Positions 7,476 through 18,699 are shown, counted from the stretch's first letter. The stretch: 64,000 bases of DNA from Clavibacter sepedonicus (GCF_000069225.1 NC_010407.1:1426001-1490000), one strand, 5' to 3'. A program made the numbers and translations. The notes: a model not told the origin generated them from the sequence alone.

Positions 7476-9257
7476 GTGAGCACGATCTCGAACCGACGGC
7501 GCATCGCCTTCTCCCTCATCGCGATCCTCGCCGTCATCGGGGTCTTCGTGGTCAAGCTCATCGACATCCAGGTCGTGCAGGCCACGGAGCTCAACGAGGA
7601 GGCGCTCGGCAAGCGGGCGATCTCGCAGACGCTCCCCGGCGTGCGCGGCAGCATCTACGACGCGGACGGCAAGGTGCTCGCGGACAGCGTCCTCCGCTAC
7701 GACGTGACGATGGACCCCTCCAAGGCCGGCGACTTCACCCGGACCGTGACGGGCGACGACGGCAAGCCGGTCAAGCAGGACGTCTCGCTCGCCGACGCGG
7801 AGGCGCAGCTGGGCGCGATCACCGGGCAGAAGCCCGAGGAGATCGACGGGCTCATCACGGGCGCGCTCGCCAAGGACCCGAAGTCGCTCTTCGGCTACGT
7901 GACCAAGGGCGTCGACGTCGACGCGTACCTGGCCATCCGGGACCTCAAGATCCCGTGGATCTACTTCCAGGCCGTCTCGAGCCGCACCTACCCCAACGGG
8001 CAGATCGCGGGCAGCATCCTCGGGTACATCGCGGGCGACGGGACGGTCAAGGCCGGGCTCGAGCAGGAGTACGACTCGTGCCTCGCCGCCCAGGACGGCG
8101 CCCAGACCTACGAGCGCGGCGCGGACGGCGTGCCCATCGCCGGCAGCACCGTCACGCAGAAGCCCGCCGTCGACGGCAGCGACGTGATGACCAACATCGA
8201 CACCGACCTCGAGTACTTCGCGCAGACCGCGGTCGCCGAGCAAGCCGTGAAGGTGGGCGCCGACTACGGGCACGCGACCATCGTCGAGGTGAAGACGGGC
8301 AAGGTCCTCGCGGTCGCCGAGTATCCGTCCGTCGACCCCAACGACGTGTCCGCCACGAAGCCCGAGGACCGGGGGAGCCGGGCGTTCAGCTCGCCGTTCG
8401 AGCCCGGATCCACGCTCAAGGCCGTGACCGCCGCCGCCCTCCTCGACTCGGGCAAGGCCGATGCCGGCACGCACGTGGTGGCGCCCTACACGTTCACCCG
8501 TCCGAACGTGAAGCTCAGCGACAGCTACGTGCACCCCGACCTCCACTTCACGCTCGCGGGCGTGCTCATGGACTCCTCGAACACGGGCATCTCGGCGCTC
8601 GGCGAGCGCCTGTCGGCCTCCGACCGCTACGACTACCTCAAGGCGTTCGGCGTCGGCGAGAAGACGGCCATCGACTTCCCCGGCGAGAGCAGCGGCCTCG
8701 TCCGCCCCTGGCAGGAGTGGGACCCGCAGACCAACTACGCGACCATGTTCGGCCAGGGCCTCACGACGACGGCGCTCCAGGTCGCGAGCATCTACCAGAC
8801 CATCGGCAACCACGGCGTGAAGCTGCCGCTGTCGCTCGTCTCCGGCTGCAAGGCCGCCGACGGGACCGTGACGGACCAGCCGGACACGACCGGCACGCAG
8901 GTCATCTCGCCCCAGGCCGCCGACTCGACCGTCAACATGCTCGAGACGGTCGTCACCGACGGCCACCTCTCCAAGGACCTCACGATCCCGGGCTACCGGG
9001 TCGCCGCGAAGTCGGGCACGGCGCAGGTCGCGGAGGCCGACGGCAAGTACGGCAAGAACTACCTGGTGTCGATCGCGGGCCTCGCGCCGGCCGAGGACCC
9101 CCAGTACGTCGTGTCGATCAGCCTGGCCAATCCGGATACCATGAAGTCCTCGGCGGCCGCGGCGCCGGTCTTCCAGAAGATCATGTCCCAGGTACTGAAG
9201 ACCTACCGGGTCCCGCCCTCCAGCGTGCCGTCCCCGAACCTCCCGACGACCTACTGA
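7476..9257 (+). CDS. ftsI: septal peptidoglycan transpeptidase (class B penicillin-binding protein)
   Basis: Cross-links peptidoglycan at the division septum together with FtsW. It has 593 residues, one N-terminal transmembrane helix (about 11-30), a dimerisation domain (GVRGSIYDADGKVLADS) and a C-terminal transpeptidase domain. The active-site serine is in STLK (S312), with SSN at 367 and KSGTA at 512. No C-terminal PASTA domains are present, unlike some Gram-positive relatives. The GTG start at 7476 fits the family and is preceded by a GAGAGGAA ribosome-binding site. murE begins four bases after the stop. Confidence 0.96.
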   Translation: MSTISNRRRIAFSLIAILAVIGVFVVKLIDIQVVQATELNEEALGKRAISQTLPGVRGSIYDADGKVLADSVLRYDVTMDPSKAGDFTRTVTGDDGKPVKQDVSLADAEAQLGAITGQKPEEIDGLITGALAKDPKSLFGYVTKGVDVDAYLAIRDLKIPWIYFQAVSSRTYPNGQIAGSILGYIAGDGTVKAGLEQEYDSCLAAQDGAQTYERGADGVPIAGSTVTQKPAVDGSDVMTNIDTDLEYFAQTAVAEQAVKVGADYGHATIVEVKTGKVLAVAEYPSVDPNDVSATKPEDRGSRAFSSPFEPGSTLKAVTAAALLDSGKADAGTHVVAPYTFTRPNVKLSDSYVHPDLHFTLAGVLMDSSNTGISALGERLSASDRYDYLKAFGVGEKTAIDFPGESSGLVRPWQEWDPQTNYATMFGQGLTTTALQVASIYQTIGNHGVKLPLSLVSGCKAADGTVTDQPDTTGTQVISPQAADSTVNMLETVVTDGHLSKDLTIPGYRVAAKSGTAQVAEADGKYGKNYLVSIAGLAPAEDPQYVVSISLANPDTMKSSAAAAPVFQKIMSQVLKTYRVPPSSVPSPNLPTTY

Positions 9258-9260
9258 GAG

Positions 9261-10814
9261 ATGAGGGCGATGACCTTCCCTGCCACTCCCGCCCTCCGCC
9301 CCGAGCATCCCGTCGCACGGTCGCTGTCCGGCCTGGTGAGCGACTTCGCGCTCGACGTCGTCGGCGACGTGGACGACGTGGAGGTCACCGGCGTGACCCT
9401 GTCCTCCTCCGACGTGCAACCGGGTGACCTCTACGTGGGGCTCCGCGGCGTGCGCGTGCACGGCGCGCGCTTCGCCTCCGACGCGGCCGCCAGCGGCGCG
9501 GTCGCGGTGCTCACCGACCCCGACGGGCTCGCCGAGGCGCGGGACTCCGGCCTGCCGGTGATCCTCACCCCCGACCCCCGTGCGGCCCTCGGCGACATCG
9601 CCGCGTGGGTCCACCGCTCGGCGGAGAACCCGGCGACGCTGTACGGGGTCACAGGCACGAACGGCAAGACGAGCGTGGTCTACCTGCTCGACGGGTTGCT
9701 CCGCCAGCTCGGCGTCGTGACCGGGCTCACGTCGACGGCCGAGCGCCGCATCGGCGAGGAGAGCATCACCAGCCGGCTCACCACGCCCGAGGCGAGCGAG
9801 CTGCACGCGCTCCTCGCCCGCATGCGCGAGGCCGAGGTCCGAGCCGTCACGATCGAGGTCTCGGCGCAGGCCCTCACGCGGCACCGCGTCGACGGCCTCG
9901 TGTTCGACGTGGCCGCGTTCATCAACCTGAGCCACGACCACCTCGATGACTACGCGGACTTCGAGGAGTACTTCGAGGCCAAGGCCGCGTTCTTCGACCC
10001 CGACCGCGCGCGCCGCGGCGTCGTCTCGCTGGACACGGTGTGGGGGCAGCGCATCGTGGAGCAGTCCCGGATCCCGATGACCACCATCTCCGCCCAGCCC
10101 GGCATCGAGGCCGACTGGAGGGTCACCGTGCTCGAGCAGACGCCCGACTCGACCGGCTTCCGCCTCGAGGGGCCCGACAACCGCGTGCTCGTCTCCAGCG
10201 TGCCCGTGCCCGGCTGGTTCATGGCCGCCAACGCGGGGCTCGCCATCGTGATGCTCGTCGAGTCCGGCTACGACCTCGACGCGGTCGCCCACGTGCTCGA
10301 CCGCGACGGCGGCATCCAGGCGTACATCCCGGGTCGCGCCGAGCGGGTGTCCGGCGACACCGGGCCCCTCTTCTTCGTCGACTACGGGCACACCCCGGAC
10401 GCGTTCGAGCAGACCCTGCAGGCGCTCCGGCCGTTCACGCCCGGCAAGCTCGTGATGGTGTTCGGCGCCGACGGCGACCGCGACACGACGAAGCGCGCGG
10501 AGATGGGCGCCATCGCGGCCCGCCTCGCGGACGTCGTGGTCATCACCGACTACCACCCCCGCTACGAGGACCCGGCGTCCATCCGGGCGAGCCTCATCGC
10601 GGGCGCGCGGGCCGCGGTGCCCGACCGCGAGATCCACGAGGTGCCCGACCCCGCCACCGCGATCCGCACCGCGGTGTCGCTGGTCGGCGAGGGGGACACC
10701 ATCCTCGTCGCCGGACCCGGGCACGAGGACTACCACGAGGTGGCCGGGAAGAAGATCCCGTTCTCCGCCCGTGACGACGCGCGCGCGGCCCTCCGCGACG
10801 CAGGCTGGAGCTGA
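9261..10814 (+). CDS. murE: UDP-N-acetylmuramoyl-dipeptide ligase adding the third amino acid
   Basis: ATP-dependent Mur ligase that adds the diamino acid at position 3 of the stem peptide. It has 517 residues with an N-terminal UDP-binding domain (VTLSSSDVQPGDLYVGLRG), P-loop GTNGKTS at about 132-138, central SAQALTRHRVDG and HDHLDDY, and a C-terminal domain ending VAGPGHEDYHEV. At residues 430-438 the motif reads DYHPRYEDP where mDAP-adding enzymes have DNPR. This suggests a different diamino acid, possibly the 2,4-diaminobutyrate known from type-B walls of Microbacteriaceae. ATG at 9270 is an alternative start. It is in the tight murE-murF run. Confidence 0.95.
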   Translation: MRAMTFPATPALRPEHPVARSLSGLVSDFALDVVGDVDDVEVTGVTLSSSDVQPGDLYVGLRGVRVHGARFASDAAASGAVAVLTDPDGLAEARDSGLPVILTPDPRAALGDIAAWVHRSAENPATLYGVTGTNGKTSVVYLLDGLLRQLGVVTGLTSTAERRIGEESITSRLTTPEASELHALLARMREAEVRAVTIEVSAQALTRHRVDGLVFDVAAFINLSHDHLDDYADFEEYFEAKAAFFDPDRARRGVVSLDTVWGQRIVEQSRIPMTTISAQPGIEADWRVTVLEQTPDSTGFRLEGPDNRVLVSSVPVPGWFMAANAGLAIVMLVESGYDLDAVAHVLDRDGGIQAYIPGRAERVSGDTGPLFFVDYGHTPDAFEQTLQALRPFTPGKLVMVFGADGDRDTTKRAEMGAIAARLADVVVITDYHPRYEDPASIRASLIAGARAAVPDREIHEVPDPATAIRTAVSLVGEGDTILVAGPGHEDYHEVAGKKIPFSARDDARAALRDAGWS

Positions 10815-10815
10815 C

Positions 10816-12225
10816 ATGATCGCCCTCACCCTCGCCGAGATCGCCGAGGCGGTCGACGGCCGCCTCCTGCTGCGCGGCGACGCGACCGCGCAGACCGTCG
10901 TCGACGGCGTCGTCGACACCGACAGCCGGCTCATCGGGCCCGGCGGGATCTTCGTCGCCAAGCCCGGCGAGGAGACCGACGGCCACCTGTTCGCGCCCTG
11001 GGCCGTCGAGGCCGGCGCCGCGCTGCTCCTCGTCGAGCGCGAGCTCGACCTGCCCGTGCCCCAGGTGCTCGTGCCCGACGTCGTCGACGCGCTCGGCCGG
11101 CTGGCGCACGAGGTCGTCGCGCGGGTGCGCGCGCTCGGCGAGCTCCGGATGGTCGCGGTCACCGGGTCCAACGGCAAGACCACGACCAAGAACCTGCTCC
11201 ACGCGATCCTCGAGACCCAGGGCGAGACCGTGTCGCCCGTCGCGTCGTTCAACAACGAGGTCGGCGCGCCGCTCACGATGCTCAAGGTGACGCGCTCGAC
11301 GCGGTTCCTGGTCGCCGAGATGGGCGCGAGCGGTCTCGGGGAGATCACGCGCCTGATCCGCATGGCGAAGCCCGACGTCGGCATCGTGCTCACCGTGGGC
11401 CTCGCGCACGCCGGCGGCTTCGGCGGCATCGAGCGGACGCTCGTGACGAAGACGGAGATGGTCAAGGACCTCCTGCCCGAGGACACCGCCGTGCTCAACG
11501 CGGACGACCCGAGGGTCGCGTCCATGAGCGACAAGACCCAGGCGCCCGTGCTCTGGTTCGGCCGGGACGCCCGCGCCGCCGTCCGCGCGACCGACATCGT
11601 CGCGTCCGCCGCGGGCACGACCTTCACGCTGCACCTGCCCGACGGATCCACCCGTCCCGTGTCCTTCCGCGTGCTCGGCGAGCACCACGTCACCAACGCG
11701 CTGGCCGCCGCGGCGGGAGCGTGGGCGCTCGGCGTCGACGGCGACGCCATCGTCTCCGCCCTGCAGACCGTGCAGCGTGCCGAGCGGTGGCGCATGGAGG
11801 TGCTCGGCGGCAACGGCGTGACCGTGATCAACGACGCCTACAACGCGAGCCCCGACTCCATGGCCGCCGCCCTCCGCACCCTCGCGCAGATCCGCGGCCC
11901 GGAGCAGCGCACGGTCGCCGTCCTCGGCGAGATGAGCGAGCTCGGAGAGTTCTCCGAGGAGGAGCACGACCGCGTGGGCCTCCTCGCGGTGCGCCTCAAC
12001 ATCGGCCAGCTCGTCGTGGTGGGCCGCCCCGCGCGCCGCCTGCACCTCGAGGCCATCGGGCAGGGGTCATGGGACGGCGAGTCGATCTTCGCCGAGGACG
12101 CGGCCGAGGCCCGCGAGATCCTCGACGGGATCCTCCGCGACGGCGACCTCGTGCTCGTGAAGTCCTCGAACTCCGCGGGACTCCGCTTCCTCGGGGACGA
12201 GCTGGGGGAGAAGTACTCGTGGTAG
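10816..12225 (+). CDS. murF: UDP-MurNAc-tripeptide:D-Ala-D-Ala ligase
   Basis: Adds the D-Ala-D-Ala dipeptide to the UDP-MurNAc tripeptide, completing the cytoplasmic precursor. It has 469 residues with an N-terminal [19 protein letters not shown] domain, P-loop [11 protein letters not shown] (about residue 115), [11 protein letters not shown], and the C-terminal [12 protein letters not shown] signature. The chosen ATG at 10816 lies one base after the murE stop; an upstream in-frame start would overlap murE by 44 bases and add residues not expected in the family. mraY starts inside its 3' end. Confidence 0.96.
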   Translation: MIALTLAEIAEAVDGRLLLRGDATAQTVVDGVVDTDSRLIGPGGIFVAKPGEETDGHLFAPWAVEAGAALLLVERELDLPVPQVLVPDVVDALGRLAHEVVARVRALGELRMVAVTGSNGKTTTKNLLHAILETQGETVSPVASFNNEVGAPLTMLKVTRSTRFLVAEMGASGLGEITRLIRMAKPDVGIVLTVGLAHAGGFGGIERTLVTKTEMVKDLLPEDTAVLNADDPRVASMSDKTQAPVLWFGRDARAAVRATDIVASAAGTTFTLHLPDGSTRPVSFRVLGEHHVTNALAAAAGAWALGVDGDAIVSALQTVQRAERWRMEVLGGNGVTVINDAYNASPDSMAAALRTLAQIRGPEQRTVAVLGEMSELGEFSEEEHDRVGLLAVRLNIGQLVVVGRPARRLHLEAIGQGSWDGESIFAEDAAEAREILDGILRDGDLVLVKSSNSAGLRFLGDELGEKYSW

Positions 12226-13328
12226 CCCTCCTCGGCGCGGGCGCCATCTCGCTCGTCTTCACGCTCTTCCTGACGCCGCTGTTCATCAAGCTGTTCCACC
12301 GGCTGCAGTGGGGCCAGTTCATCCGCGACGACGGTCCGCAGTCGCACCACACCAAGCGCGGCACCGCGACCATGGGCGGCATCGTCATCATCCTGGCGAG
12401 CGTCATCGGCTACTTCGCGGGCCACCTGCTCACGTGGGACGGGATCCGCTTCGACCCCGTGACGCCGTCGGGCCTCCTCGTCGTGTTCATGATGGTCGGC
12501 CTCGGCTTCGTCGGGTTCCTCGACGACTACCTGAAGACCCGCAAGCAGCAATCCCTCGGGCTCGGCGGCTGGCAGAAGATCGCCGGCCAGGTCATCGTCG
12601 CCACCGTGTTCGCGGTGCTCGCCATCACGCTGCGCGACCCGGTGTCGGGCCTCACGCCGGCGTCGACCGCCATCAGCCTGTTCCGCGACCTGCCGCTCGA
12701 CTTCATGGCGCTCGGCGCGGTCATCGGCACGGGCCTGTTCATCGTCTGGATCTGCCTCATCGTCGCCAGCGCCTCCAACGGCGTGAACGTGGCCGACGGG
12801 CTCGACGGGCTCGCGGCCGGAGCGTCGATCTTCTCGATCGGCTCGTACGTGATCATCGGCTTCTGGCAGTTCAACCAGTCGTGCGACAGCGTCTCCAGCT
12901 ACCAGAACGAGTACCGCTGCTACGAGGTGGCGAGTCCGCTCGACCTCGCGATCATCGCGGCCTCCATCGTCGGCGCCCTCATCGGCTTCCTCTGGTGGAA
13001 CACCTCGCCCGCGCAGATCTTCATGGGCGACACCGGCTCCCTCGGCCTCGGCGGCGCCCTGGCGGCCCTCGCGATCCTCAGCCGCACCGAGCTGCTGCTC
13101 GTCTTCATCGGCGGCCTGTTCGTGATCGTCGCGGGCTCGGTGGTGCTGCAGCGCGCCTACTTCAAGATCACCAAGGGCAAGCGCATCTTCCTCATGAGCC
13201 CGCTCCACCACCACTTCGAGCTCAAGGGCTGGGCCGAGGTCACGGTCGTCGTGCGCTTCTGGATCATCGCCGGCCTGCTGGTCGCGGCGGGCGTCGGCAC
13301 CTTCTACCTGGAATGGATCACGCAGTAG
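12219..13328 (+). CDS. mraY: phospho-MurNAc-pentapeptide translocase
   Basis: Integral membrane enzyme that transfers phospho-MurNAc-pentapeptide to undecaprenyl phosphate, making lipid I. It has 369 residues and about ten transmembrane helices. Signatures are [11 protein letters not shown] (cytoplasmic loop), [16 protein letters not shown] with the catalytic aspartates, [14 protein letters not shown] and the HHHFELKGW loop near the C-terminus. The GTG start at 12219 overlaps the murF stop by seven bases. An insertion containing cysteines ([16 protein letters not shown]) lies in an extracytoplasmic loop, as in other actinobacterial MraY proteins. Confidence 0.96.
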   Translation: MVALLGAGAISLVFTLFLTPLFIKLFHRLQWGQFIRDDGPQSHHTKRGTATMGGIVIILASVIGYFAGHLLTWDGIRFDPVTPSGLLVVFMMVGLGFVGFLDDYLKTRKQQSLGLGGWQKIAGQVIVATVFAVLAITLRDPVSGLTPASTAISLFRDLPLDFMALGAVIGTGLFIVWICLIVASASNGVNVADGLDGLAAGASIFSIGSYVIIGFWQFNQSCDSVSSYQNEYRCYEVASPLDLAIIAASIVGALIGFLWWNTSPAQIFMGDTGSLGLGGALAALAILSRTELLLVFIGGLFVIVAGSVVLQRAYFKITKGKRIFLMSPLHHHFELKGWAEVTVVVRFWIIAGLLVAAGVGTFYLEWITQ

Positions 13329-13330
13329 AG

Positions 13331-14875
13331 ATGACGGACGCTCCCCTCCACGACGGCCAGGCGCACGCGCGACCCGACTACCTGCACAGCTGGCACGACG
13401 ACTGGACGGGCCTCCGCGTCGCGGTCCTCGGCCTCGGCCGCACGGGCTTCTCGGTGGCCGACACCCTGATCGAGCTCGGCGCGGACGTGCTCGTGGTCGC
13501 CGCCGACACGTCACCCGAGCGGCTGGCGCTGCTCGACGTGATCGGCGGGCGCCTGGTGCGCCCCACCGACGAGGAGCCCGTGCCCGCCGAGCTCGTGGCC
13601 TTCGCACCCGAGCTCGTGGTGGTGTCGCCCGGCTACGCGCCCACCCACCCGCTGCCCGCGTGGGCGACGGACGCGGGGATCCCGCTGTGGGGCGACATCG
13701 AGCTCGCCTGGCGCGTGCGCGACAAGACGGGCACGCCCGCCGAGTGGATCACCATCACCGGCACTAACGGCAAGACCACGACCACGCAGCTCACGGCAGC
13801 TCTCCTCCAGGAGGGTGGCGTCCGCGCGGTCCCGTGCGGGAACATCGGCCTGCCCGTGCTCGACGTGGTCCGCCACCCGGACGGCTTCGACGTGCTCGTC
13901 GTCGAGCTCTCGAGCCACCAGCTGCACTACATGCGCGAGGTGCGGCCGTACTCGAGCGCCTTCCTCAACCTGGCCGACGACCACCTCGAGTGGCACGGAT
14001 CCCGGCAGGCGTACGCCGCCGCCAAGGGCCGCGTCTACGCCGACACGCGCGTCGCGTGCGTCTACAACCGCGCCGACCGCGCCACCGAGGACGCCCTCCG
14101 CCACGCCAACGTCCAGGACGGCGCGCGCGCCATCGGGTTCGGGCTCGACGCGCCGGGGCCGAGCGACCTCGGCATCGTCGACGACATCCTCTGCGACCGC
14201 GCGTTCCTGGAGGAGCGGTTCACGAGCGCCCTCGAGCTGACCACGCTCGACGAGCTGCGCGCGGTCGGGCTGGCCGCCCCGCACATCGTGCAGAACGTCC
14301 TGGCCGCGGCCGCCCTTGCCCGGTCCTATGGCGTCTCGCCGGCGGTCGTGCGGCAGGCGCTCCAGCGCTTCGAGCTCGACAGCCACCGCATCGAGCGGAT
14401 CGGGGAGCGCGACGGCGTCGCGTTCGTCGACGACTCGAAGGCCACCAACCCGCACGCCGCGTCCGCGTCGCTCGCGGCGTTCCCCTCGGTGGTGTGGCTC
14501 GTCGGCGGCCTCCTCAAGGGCGTCGAGCTCGACGACCTGATCCGGGCGCACGCGGCACGCCTACGCGCCGCGATCGTGATCGGCGTCGAGCGTGCCGAGC
14601 TGCTCGCGGCATTCGCGCGACACGCGCCCGACGTCACGGTCCTCGAGGTGGCCGAGAGCGACACTGATGAGGTCATGCGGTCCGCCGTGCGGCTCGCGGC
14701 GGGCGTGGCCCGGGAGGGCGACACCGTCCTGCTGGCCCCGGCGGCGGCATCCATGGACCAATTCACCGACTACGCCGATCGCGGACGCCGATTCCGGGCC
14801 GCGGTCGACCACCACCTGGGAGGTGCGGCGGATGACACTGCCCCCGAGAACGACGCGGACCCCTCGCGCGGCTGA
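13331..14875 (+). CDS. murD: UDP-N-acetylmuramoyl-L-alanine (or glycine):D-glutamate ligase
   Basis: Adds D-glutamate as the second stem residue. It has 514 residues with an N-terminal Rossmann-like domain (VAVLGLGRTGFSVADTL), P-loop GTNGKTTTTQL (about residue 145), VELSSHQL, ADDHLEWHGS and C-terminal DDSKATNPHAASASL with the conserved KATN. Walls of Microbacteriaceae usually have glycine rather than L-alanine at position 1, so the natural acceptor may be UDP-MurNAc-Gly; this is inference from the family. The start ATG is two bases after mraY, and ftsW begins 44 bases before its stop. Confidence 0.95.
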   Translation: MTDAPLHDGQAHARPDYLHSWHDDWTGLRVAVLGLGRTGFSVADTLIELGADVLVVAADTSPERLALLDVIGGRLVRPTDEEPVPAELVAFAPELVVVSPGYAPTHPLPAWATDAGIPLWGDIELAWRVRDKTGTPAEWITITGTNGKTTTTQLTAALLQEGGVRAVPCGNIGLPVLDVVRHPDGFDVLVVELSSHQLHYMREVRPYSSAFLNLADDHLEWHGSRQAYAAAKGRVYADTRVACVYNRADRATEDALRHANVQDGARAIGFGLDAPGPSDLGIVDDILCDRAFLEERFTSALELTTLDELRAVGLAAPHIVQNVLAAAALARSYGVSPAVVRQALQRFELDSHRIERIGERDGVAFVDDSKATNPHAASASLAAFPSVVWLVGGLLKGVELDDLIRAHAARLRAAIVIGVERAELLAAFARHAPDVTVLEVAESDTDEVMRSAVRLAAGVAREGDTVLLAPAAASMDQFTDYADRGRRFRAAVDHHLGGAADDTAPENDADPSRG

Positions 14876-16121
14876 CGCGCCGGGCCTCCGCGGTCCGCGC
14901 ACCCCGCAGGCGACCGACGAGCCCACGCAGGAGGGGACGCAGCGCCGCGGCCTCGCCGCGCGGATCCACCTCGGCCGCGCCTTCCACGCGGAGAGCGGCT
15001 CCTACTTCCTGCTGCTCGGCACGACGCTCTTCCTCGTGGTCTTCGGTCTGGTGATGGTGCTGTCGTCGTCGAGCATCGACTCGTTCGTGGCCGGCGGCGG
15101 CTTCTTCGGCATCTTCCTCAAGCAGGGCATGTTCGCGCTCATCGGCGTGCCGCTCATGCTCCTGGTCTCGCTGGTGCCGCCCATGTTCTGGAAGCGCTGG
15201 GCGTGGGTGCTCCTCCTCGCGGCATCCGCCGTGCAGCTGCTCGTCTTCGGCCCCATGGGCGTGAAGGTCGGCGAGAACATCGGCTGGATCCGCATCGCCG
15301 GCACCACGTTCCAGCCCGCCGAGCTCATCAAGGTGGGCCTCGTGATCTGGTTGGCGTTCATCCTCGCGAGGAAGCGCCACCTGCTGCGCACCTGGCCGCA
15401 CATCCTCATCCCCGTGCTGCCCGTCGCGGGCGGGGCCGTCGGCCTCGTCGCGCTCGGGGGCGACCTGGGGACCGTCATCATCATGGCGAGCATCGTGCTC
15501 GGCGCCCTGTTCTTCGCGGGCATCCCCATCGGCAAGCTCACGCTCATGCTCACGATCGGCTCCGTGCTCGCCGTGCTCATGACCGTCATCAGCGACAGCC
15601 GCATGCGCCGCGTCACCGAGTTCCTCACCGGCCAGTGCGACTACGCGGGCGGCTGCTGGCAGTCGACCCACGGCCTGTACGCGCTGGCGGCCGGCGGGAT
15701 CTTCGGCGTCGGCCTCGGCAACTCGAAGGCCAAGTGGATGTGGCTGCCCGAGGCCGACAACGACTACATCTTCGCGATCATCGGCGAGGAGCTCGGCCTC
15801 ATCGGCGCGATCGTCGTCATCCTCCTGTTCGTGGTCCTCGCCATCGGCTTCATCCGCGTGATCCGCGCCAACACCGACACGTTCGCCCGCGTCGCGACGG
15901 GCGCCGTCATGACGTGGATCATCGTGCAGGCGTTCGTGAACATCGGCGTGGTGCTGAACCTGCTCCCGGTGCTCGGGGTGCCGTTGCCGTTCGTGTCGTC
16001 CGGAGGCTCGTCGCTCGTGACGACGCTCGTCGCGATGGGCATCGTGCTGGGCTTCGCGCGGCGGCCCACGACGGAGGAGTCGCCCGACGTCGTGCCCGCC
16101 GTCATCGGGATGCGCTCGTGA
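14832..16121 (+). CDS. ftsW: septal peptidoglycan polymerase FtsW (SEDS family)
   Basis: Glycosyltransferase that polymerises lipid II at the septum together with FtsI. It has 429 residues with a basic cytoplasmic N-terminus of about 50 residues and roughly ten transmembrane helices. Signatures are [38 protein letters not shown], the catalytic-loop region [21 protein letters not shown], and [12 protein letters not shown] near the end. The start ATG at 14832 is chosen for the GGGAGG site eight bases upstream, which places the beginning inside murD. The stop overlaps murG by four bases. Confidence 0.95.
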   Translation: MTLPPRTTRTPRAADAPGLRGPRTPQATDEPTQEGTQRRGLAARIHLGRAFHAESGSYFLLLGTTLFLVVFGLVMVLSSSSIDSFVAGGGFFGIFLKQGMFALIGVPLMLLVSLVPPMFWKRWAWVLLLAASAVQLLVFGPMGVKVGENIGWIRIAGTTFQPAELIKVGLVIWLAFILARKRHLLRTWPHILIPVLPVAGGAVGLVALGGDLGTVIIMASIVLGALFFAGIPIGKLTLMLTIGSVLAVLMTVISDSRMRRVTEFLTGQCDYAGGCWQSTHGLYALAAGGIFGVGLGNSKAKWMWLPEADNDYIFAIIGEELGLIGAIVVILLFVVLAIGFIRVIRANTDTFARVATGAVMTWIIVQAFVNIGVVLNLLPVLGVPLPFVSSGGSSLVTTLVAMGIVLGFARRPTTEESPDVVPAVIGMRS

Positions 16122-17221
16122 CCGTCTACCTGCTCGCCGGCGGCGGCACCGCGGGGCACGTGAATCCGCTGCTCGCTGTGGCCGACGAGCTGCGCGCCCG
16201 CGAGCCGGGGTCGACGATCCTCGTCCTCGGCACGCGCGAGGGCCTCGAGTCGCGGCTCGTCCCGGCGCGCGGCTACGAGCTGCTGACCATCGCGCGCCTG
16301 CCGTTCCCGCGTCGCCCGAACGGTGCTGCCGTGCGCTTCGCGCCGGCGTTCACGCGGGCCGTCGGGCAGATCCGCCGCATGATCGCCGAGCGCGGCGTCG
16401 ACGTGGTGGTCGGCTTCGGCGGCTACGCGGCCGCGCCCGCCTACCTCGCCGCGCGCCGCTCGGGGGTCCCCGTCGTCGTCCACGAGGCCAACGCGTCGCC
16501 CGGGCTCGCCAACCGGCTGGGCGCCCGCGTCGCGACCGCCGTGGGGATCACGTTCCCCGGCACGGCGCTCGGCCCGCGCGCCGAGGTCGTCGGCATGCCG
16601 CTCCGCCGCGAGATCGCGACCCTCGACCGCGACGCCGTCCGCGACGCCGCGCGCGCCGAGCTCGGCCTCGACGCCGACCGGCCGACGTTGCTCGTCACGG
16701 GCGGATCCACGGGCGCCCGCAGCCTCAACCGCACGGTGGTGCAGGTGGCCGAGCGCATCACGGCGACGGGCGCGCAGATCCTCCACATCGTCGGCGGCGC
16801 ACAGGAGTTCACCGACCCGGGCGTCGAGCGCTACCACGTGGTCGGCTACTCCGACCGGATGGAGCTCGCCATCGCCGCGGCCGACCTCGTCGTCTCCCGC
16901 GCGGGCGCCGGCGCCCTGTCCGAGCTCACTGCCGTCGGCATCCCCGCGGTCTACGTGCCGTACCCGGTCGGGAACGGCGAGCAGGCCGTCAACGTCCGCG
17001 GCGTCGTCGCGGCCGGCGGCGGGATCGTCGTGGCCGACGCCGACTTCACCCCCGACTGGGTGCTCGCGCACGTCGTCCCGCTCCTGTCCGACCCGGCGGC
17101 GCTCGCGCGCATGTCCGAGGCGGCGGCCTCCGTCGGCACGCGCGACGGCGCGGCCCGCATGGCCGACCTCGTCCGCGACGCCGTCGCGTCCCGACCCTCC
17201 CGGCCCGCCGTGCGGCGCTGA
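16118..17221 (+). CDS. murG: UDP-GlcNAc:lipid I N-acetylglucosaminyltransferase
   Basis: Peripheral membrane GT-B glycosyltransferase converting lipid I into lipid II. It has 367 residues. The N-terminal glycine-rich loop is [17 protein letters not shown], followed by [16 protein letters not shown] and [14 protein letters not shown]. The C-terminal UDP-GlcNAc site includes [26 protein letters not shown] and GNGEQAVN. The GTG start at 16118 overlaps the ftsW stop (GTGA). Confidence 0.96.
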   Translation: MTVYLLAGGGTAGHVNPLLAVADELRAREPGSTILVLGTREGLESRLVPARGYELLTIARLPFPRRPNGAAVRFAPAFTRAVGQIRRMIAERGVDVVVGFGGYAAAPAYLAARRSGVPVVVHEANASPGLANRLGARVATAVGITFPGTALGPRAEVVGMPLRREIATLDRDAVRDAARAELGLDADRPTLLVTGGSTGARSLNRTVVQVAERITATGAQILHIVGGAQEFTDPGVERYHVVGYSDRMELAIAAADLVVSRAGAGALSELTAVGIPAVYVPYPVGNGEQAVNVRGVVAAGGGIVVADADFTPDWVLAHVVPLLSDPAALARMSEAAASVGTRDGAARMADLVRDAVASRPSRPAVRR

Positions 17222-17268
17222 CCGCGCGCCGCCGCCCGCCCGCTTCCCACCTCCCGAGGAGACCGCAC

Positions 17269-18699
17269 GTGATCGCACCCGACCTGACCATGGACATCCC
17301 GACCGAGCTCGGGCGCGTCCACTTCGTGGGCATCGGCGGGTCCGGCATGAGCGGGATCGCCCGCCTGTTCCTCGCCGCCGGGCACCGCGTCACCGGATCC
17401 GACTCTCGCGACTCCGACGCCGTGCAGGCGCTCCGGGAGCTGGGCGCCGAGATCCACGTCGGCCACGACGCCGCGCACGTGGGCGACGCCGACGCGCTCG
17501 TCGTCACGGGCGCGCTCTGGCAGGACAACCCCGAGTACGTGCTCGCGAAGGAGCGGGGCCTGCCGATCCTGCACCGCTCGCAGGCGCTCGCCTGGCTCAT
17601 CTCGGGGCAGCGCCTCGTCGCGGTCGCCGGCGCCCATGGCAAGACCACCTCGACGGGCATGATCGTCACCGCGCTCCTCGAGGCGGGCCGCGACCCGTCC
17701 TTCGTGAACGGCGGCGTGATCGGCGGCATCGGCGTCTCGAGCGCCCCCGGATCCGAGGAGCTGTTCGTCGTCGAGGCCGACGAGTCCGACGGCTCGTTCC
17801 TCCTCTACGACACGGCCGTCGCGCTCATCACGAACGTCGACGCCGACCACCTCGACCACTACGGCTCGCACGAGGCCTTCGACGACGCGTTCGTGCGCTT
17901 CGCGAGCGCCGCCTCGGAGCTCGTCGTCATCTCCAGCGACGACCCCGGCGCGCGCCGCGTGACCGCCCGCATCGAGGGCCGCGTCGTGACCTTCGGCGAG
18001 GACCCCGCCGCCGACATCCGGATCACCGACATCGTCACCGACGGCCCCGTCGCCTTCACCCTCACGCACGACGGCGTCTCCCGCCGTGCCGCGCTCCGCG
18101 TCCCCGGACGCCACAACGCGATCAACGCCGCGGGCGCCTACGCCGTGCTCGTGGGCCTCGGCGTGGATCCCGACGACGCCATCGCCGGCCTGGCCGGCTT
18201 CTCCGGCACCAGCCGGCGCTTCGAGCTGCACGCGGAGGTCCGCGGCGTCAGCGTCTACGACGACTACGCGCACCACCCCACCGAGGTCCGCGCGGCGCTC
18301 GAGGCCGCGCGCACGGTCGTGGGGGAGGGGCGCATCATCGCCGTCCACCAGCCGCACCTCTACAGCCGCACGCAGATGATGGCCGGCGACTTCGCGCGCG
18401 TCTACGAGGAGCTGGCCGACCACACGATCGTGCTCGACGTCTTCGGCGCCCGCGAGGACCCGATCCCGGGCGTCACCGGCGCCCTCGTCTCCGAGCGCTT
18501 CGCCGATGCGAGCCACGTCGACTACCTGCCCGACTGGCAGCAGGCCGCCGACCGCGCGGCCGAGATCGCGCGGGACGGCGACTTCATCGTGACCCTCAGC
18601 TGCGGCGACGTGTACCGGATCATCCCGCAGGTGATCGGCGCCCTCGAGCGTCCCGCCGGATCCGCGCAGCCCGCCGCGTCCTCCCGGCCCCGCGAGTGA
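17269..18699 (+). CDS. murC: UDP-N-acetylmuramate:amino acid ligase
   Basis: Attaches the first stem amino acid to UDP-MurNAc. It has 476 residues with an N-terminal [16 protein letters not shown] nucleotide-binding loop, P-loop [11 protein letters not shown] (about residue 123), [22 protein letters not shown], and C-terminal [14 protein letters not shown] and [13 protein letters not shown] motifs. Glycine instead of L-alanine is possible in this family of bacteria and cannot be settled by eye. The GTG start at 17269 is preceded by GAGGAG; the stop overlaps ftsQ by four bases. Confidence 0.96.
   Translation: MIAPDLTMDIPTELGRVHFVGIGGSGMSGIARLFLAAGHRVTGSDSRDSDAVQALRELGAEIHVGHDAAHVGDADALVVTGALWQDNPEYVLAKERGLPILHRSQALAWLISGQRLVAVAGAHGKTTSTGMIVTALLEAGRDPSFVNGGVIGGIGVSSAPGSEELFVVEADESDGSFLLYDTAVALITNVDADHLDHYGSHEAFDDAFVRFASAASELVVISSDDPGARRVTARIEGRVVTFGEDPAADIRITDIVTDGPVAFTLTHDGVSRRAALRVPGRHNAINAAGAYAVLVGLGVDPDDAIAGLAGFSGTSRRFELHAEVRGVSVYDDYAHHPTEVRAALEAARTVVGEGRIIAVHQPHLYSRTQMMAGDFARVYEELADHTIVLDVFGAREDPIPGVTGALVSERFADASHVDYLPDWQQAADRAAEIARDGDFIVTLSCGDVYRIIPQVIGALERPAGSAQPAASSRPRE

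Noticed and set aside
6828..11831. Open frame of 1667 codons on the minus strand across ftsL, ftsI, murE and murF
   Set aside because: It is antisense to well-conserved genes. In DNA this GC-rich, stop codons are rare in the frames opposite real genes; the product is low-complexity (Arg, Val, Glu, Gly, Asp runs) with no domain.
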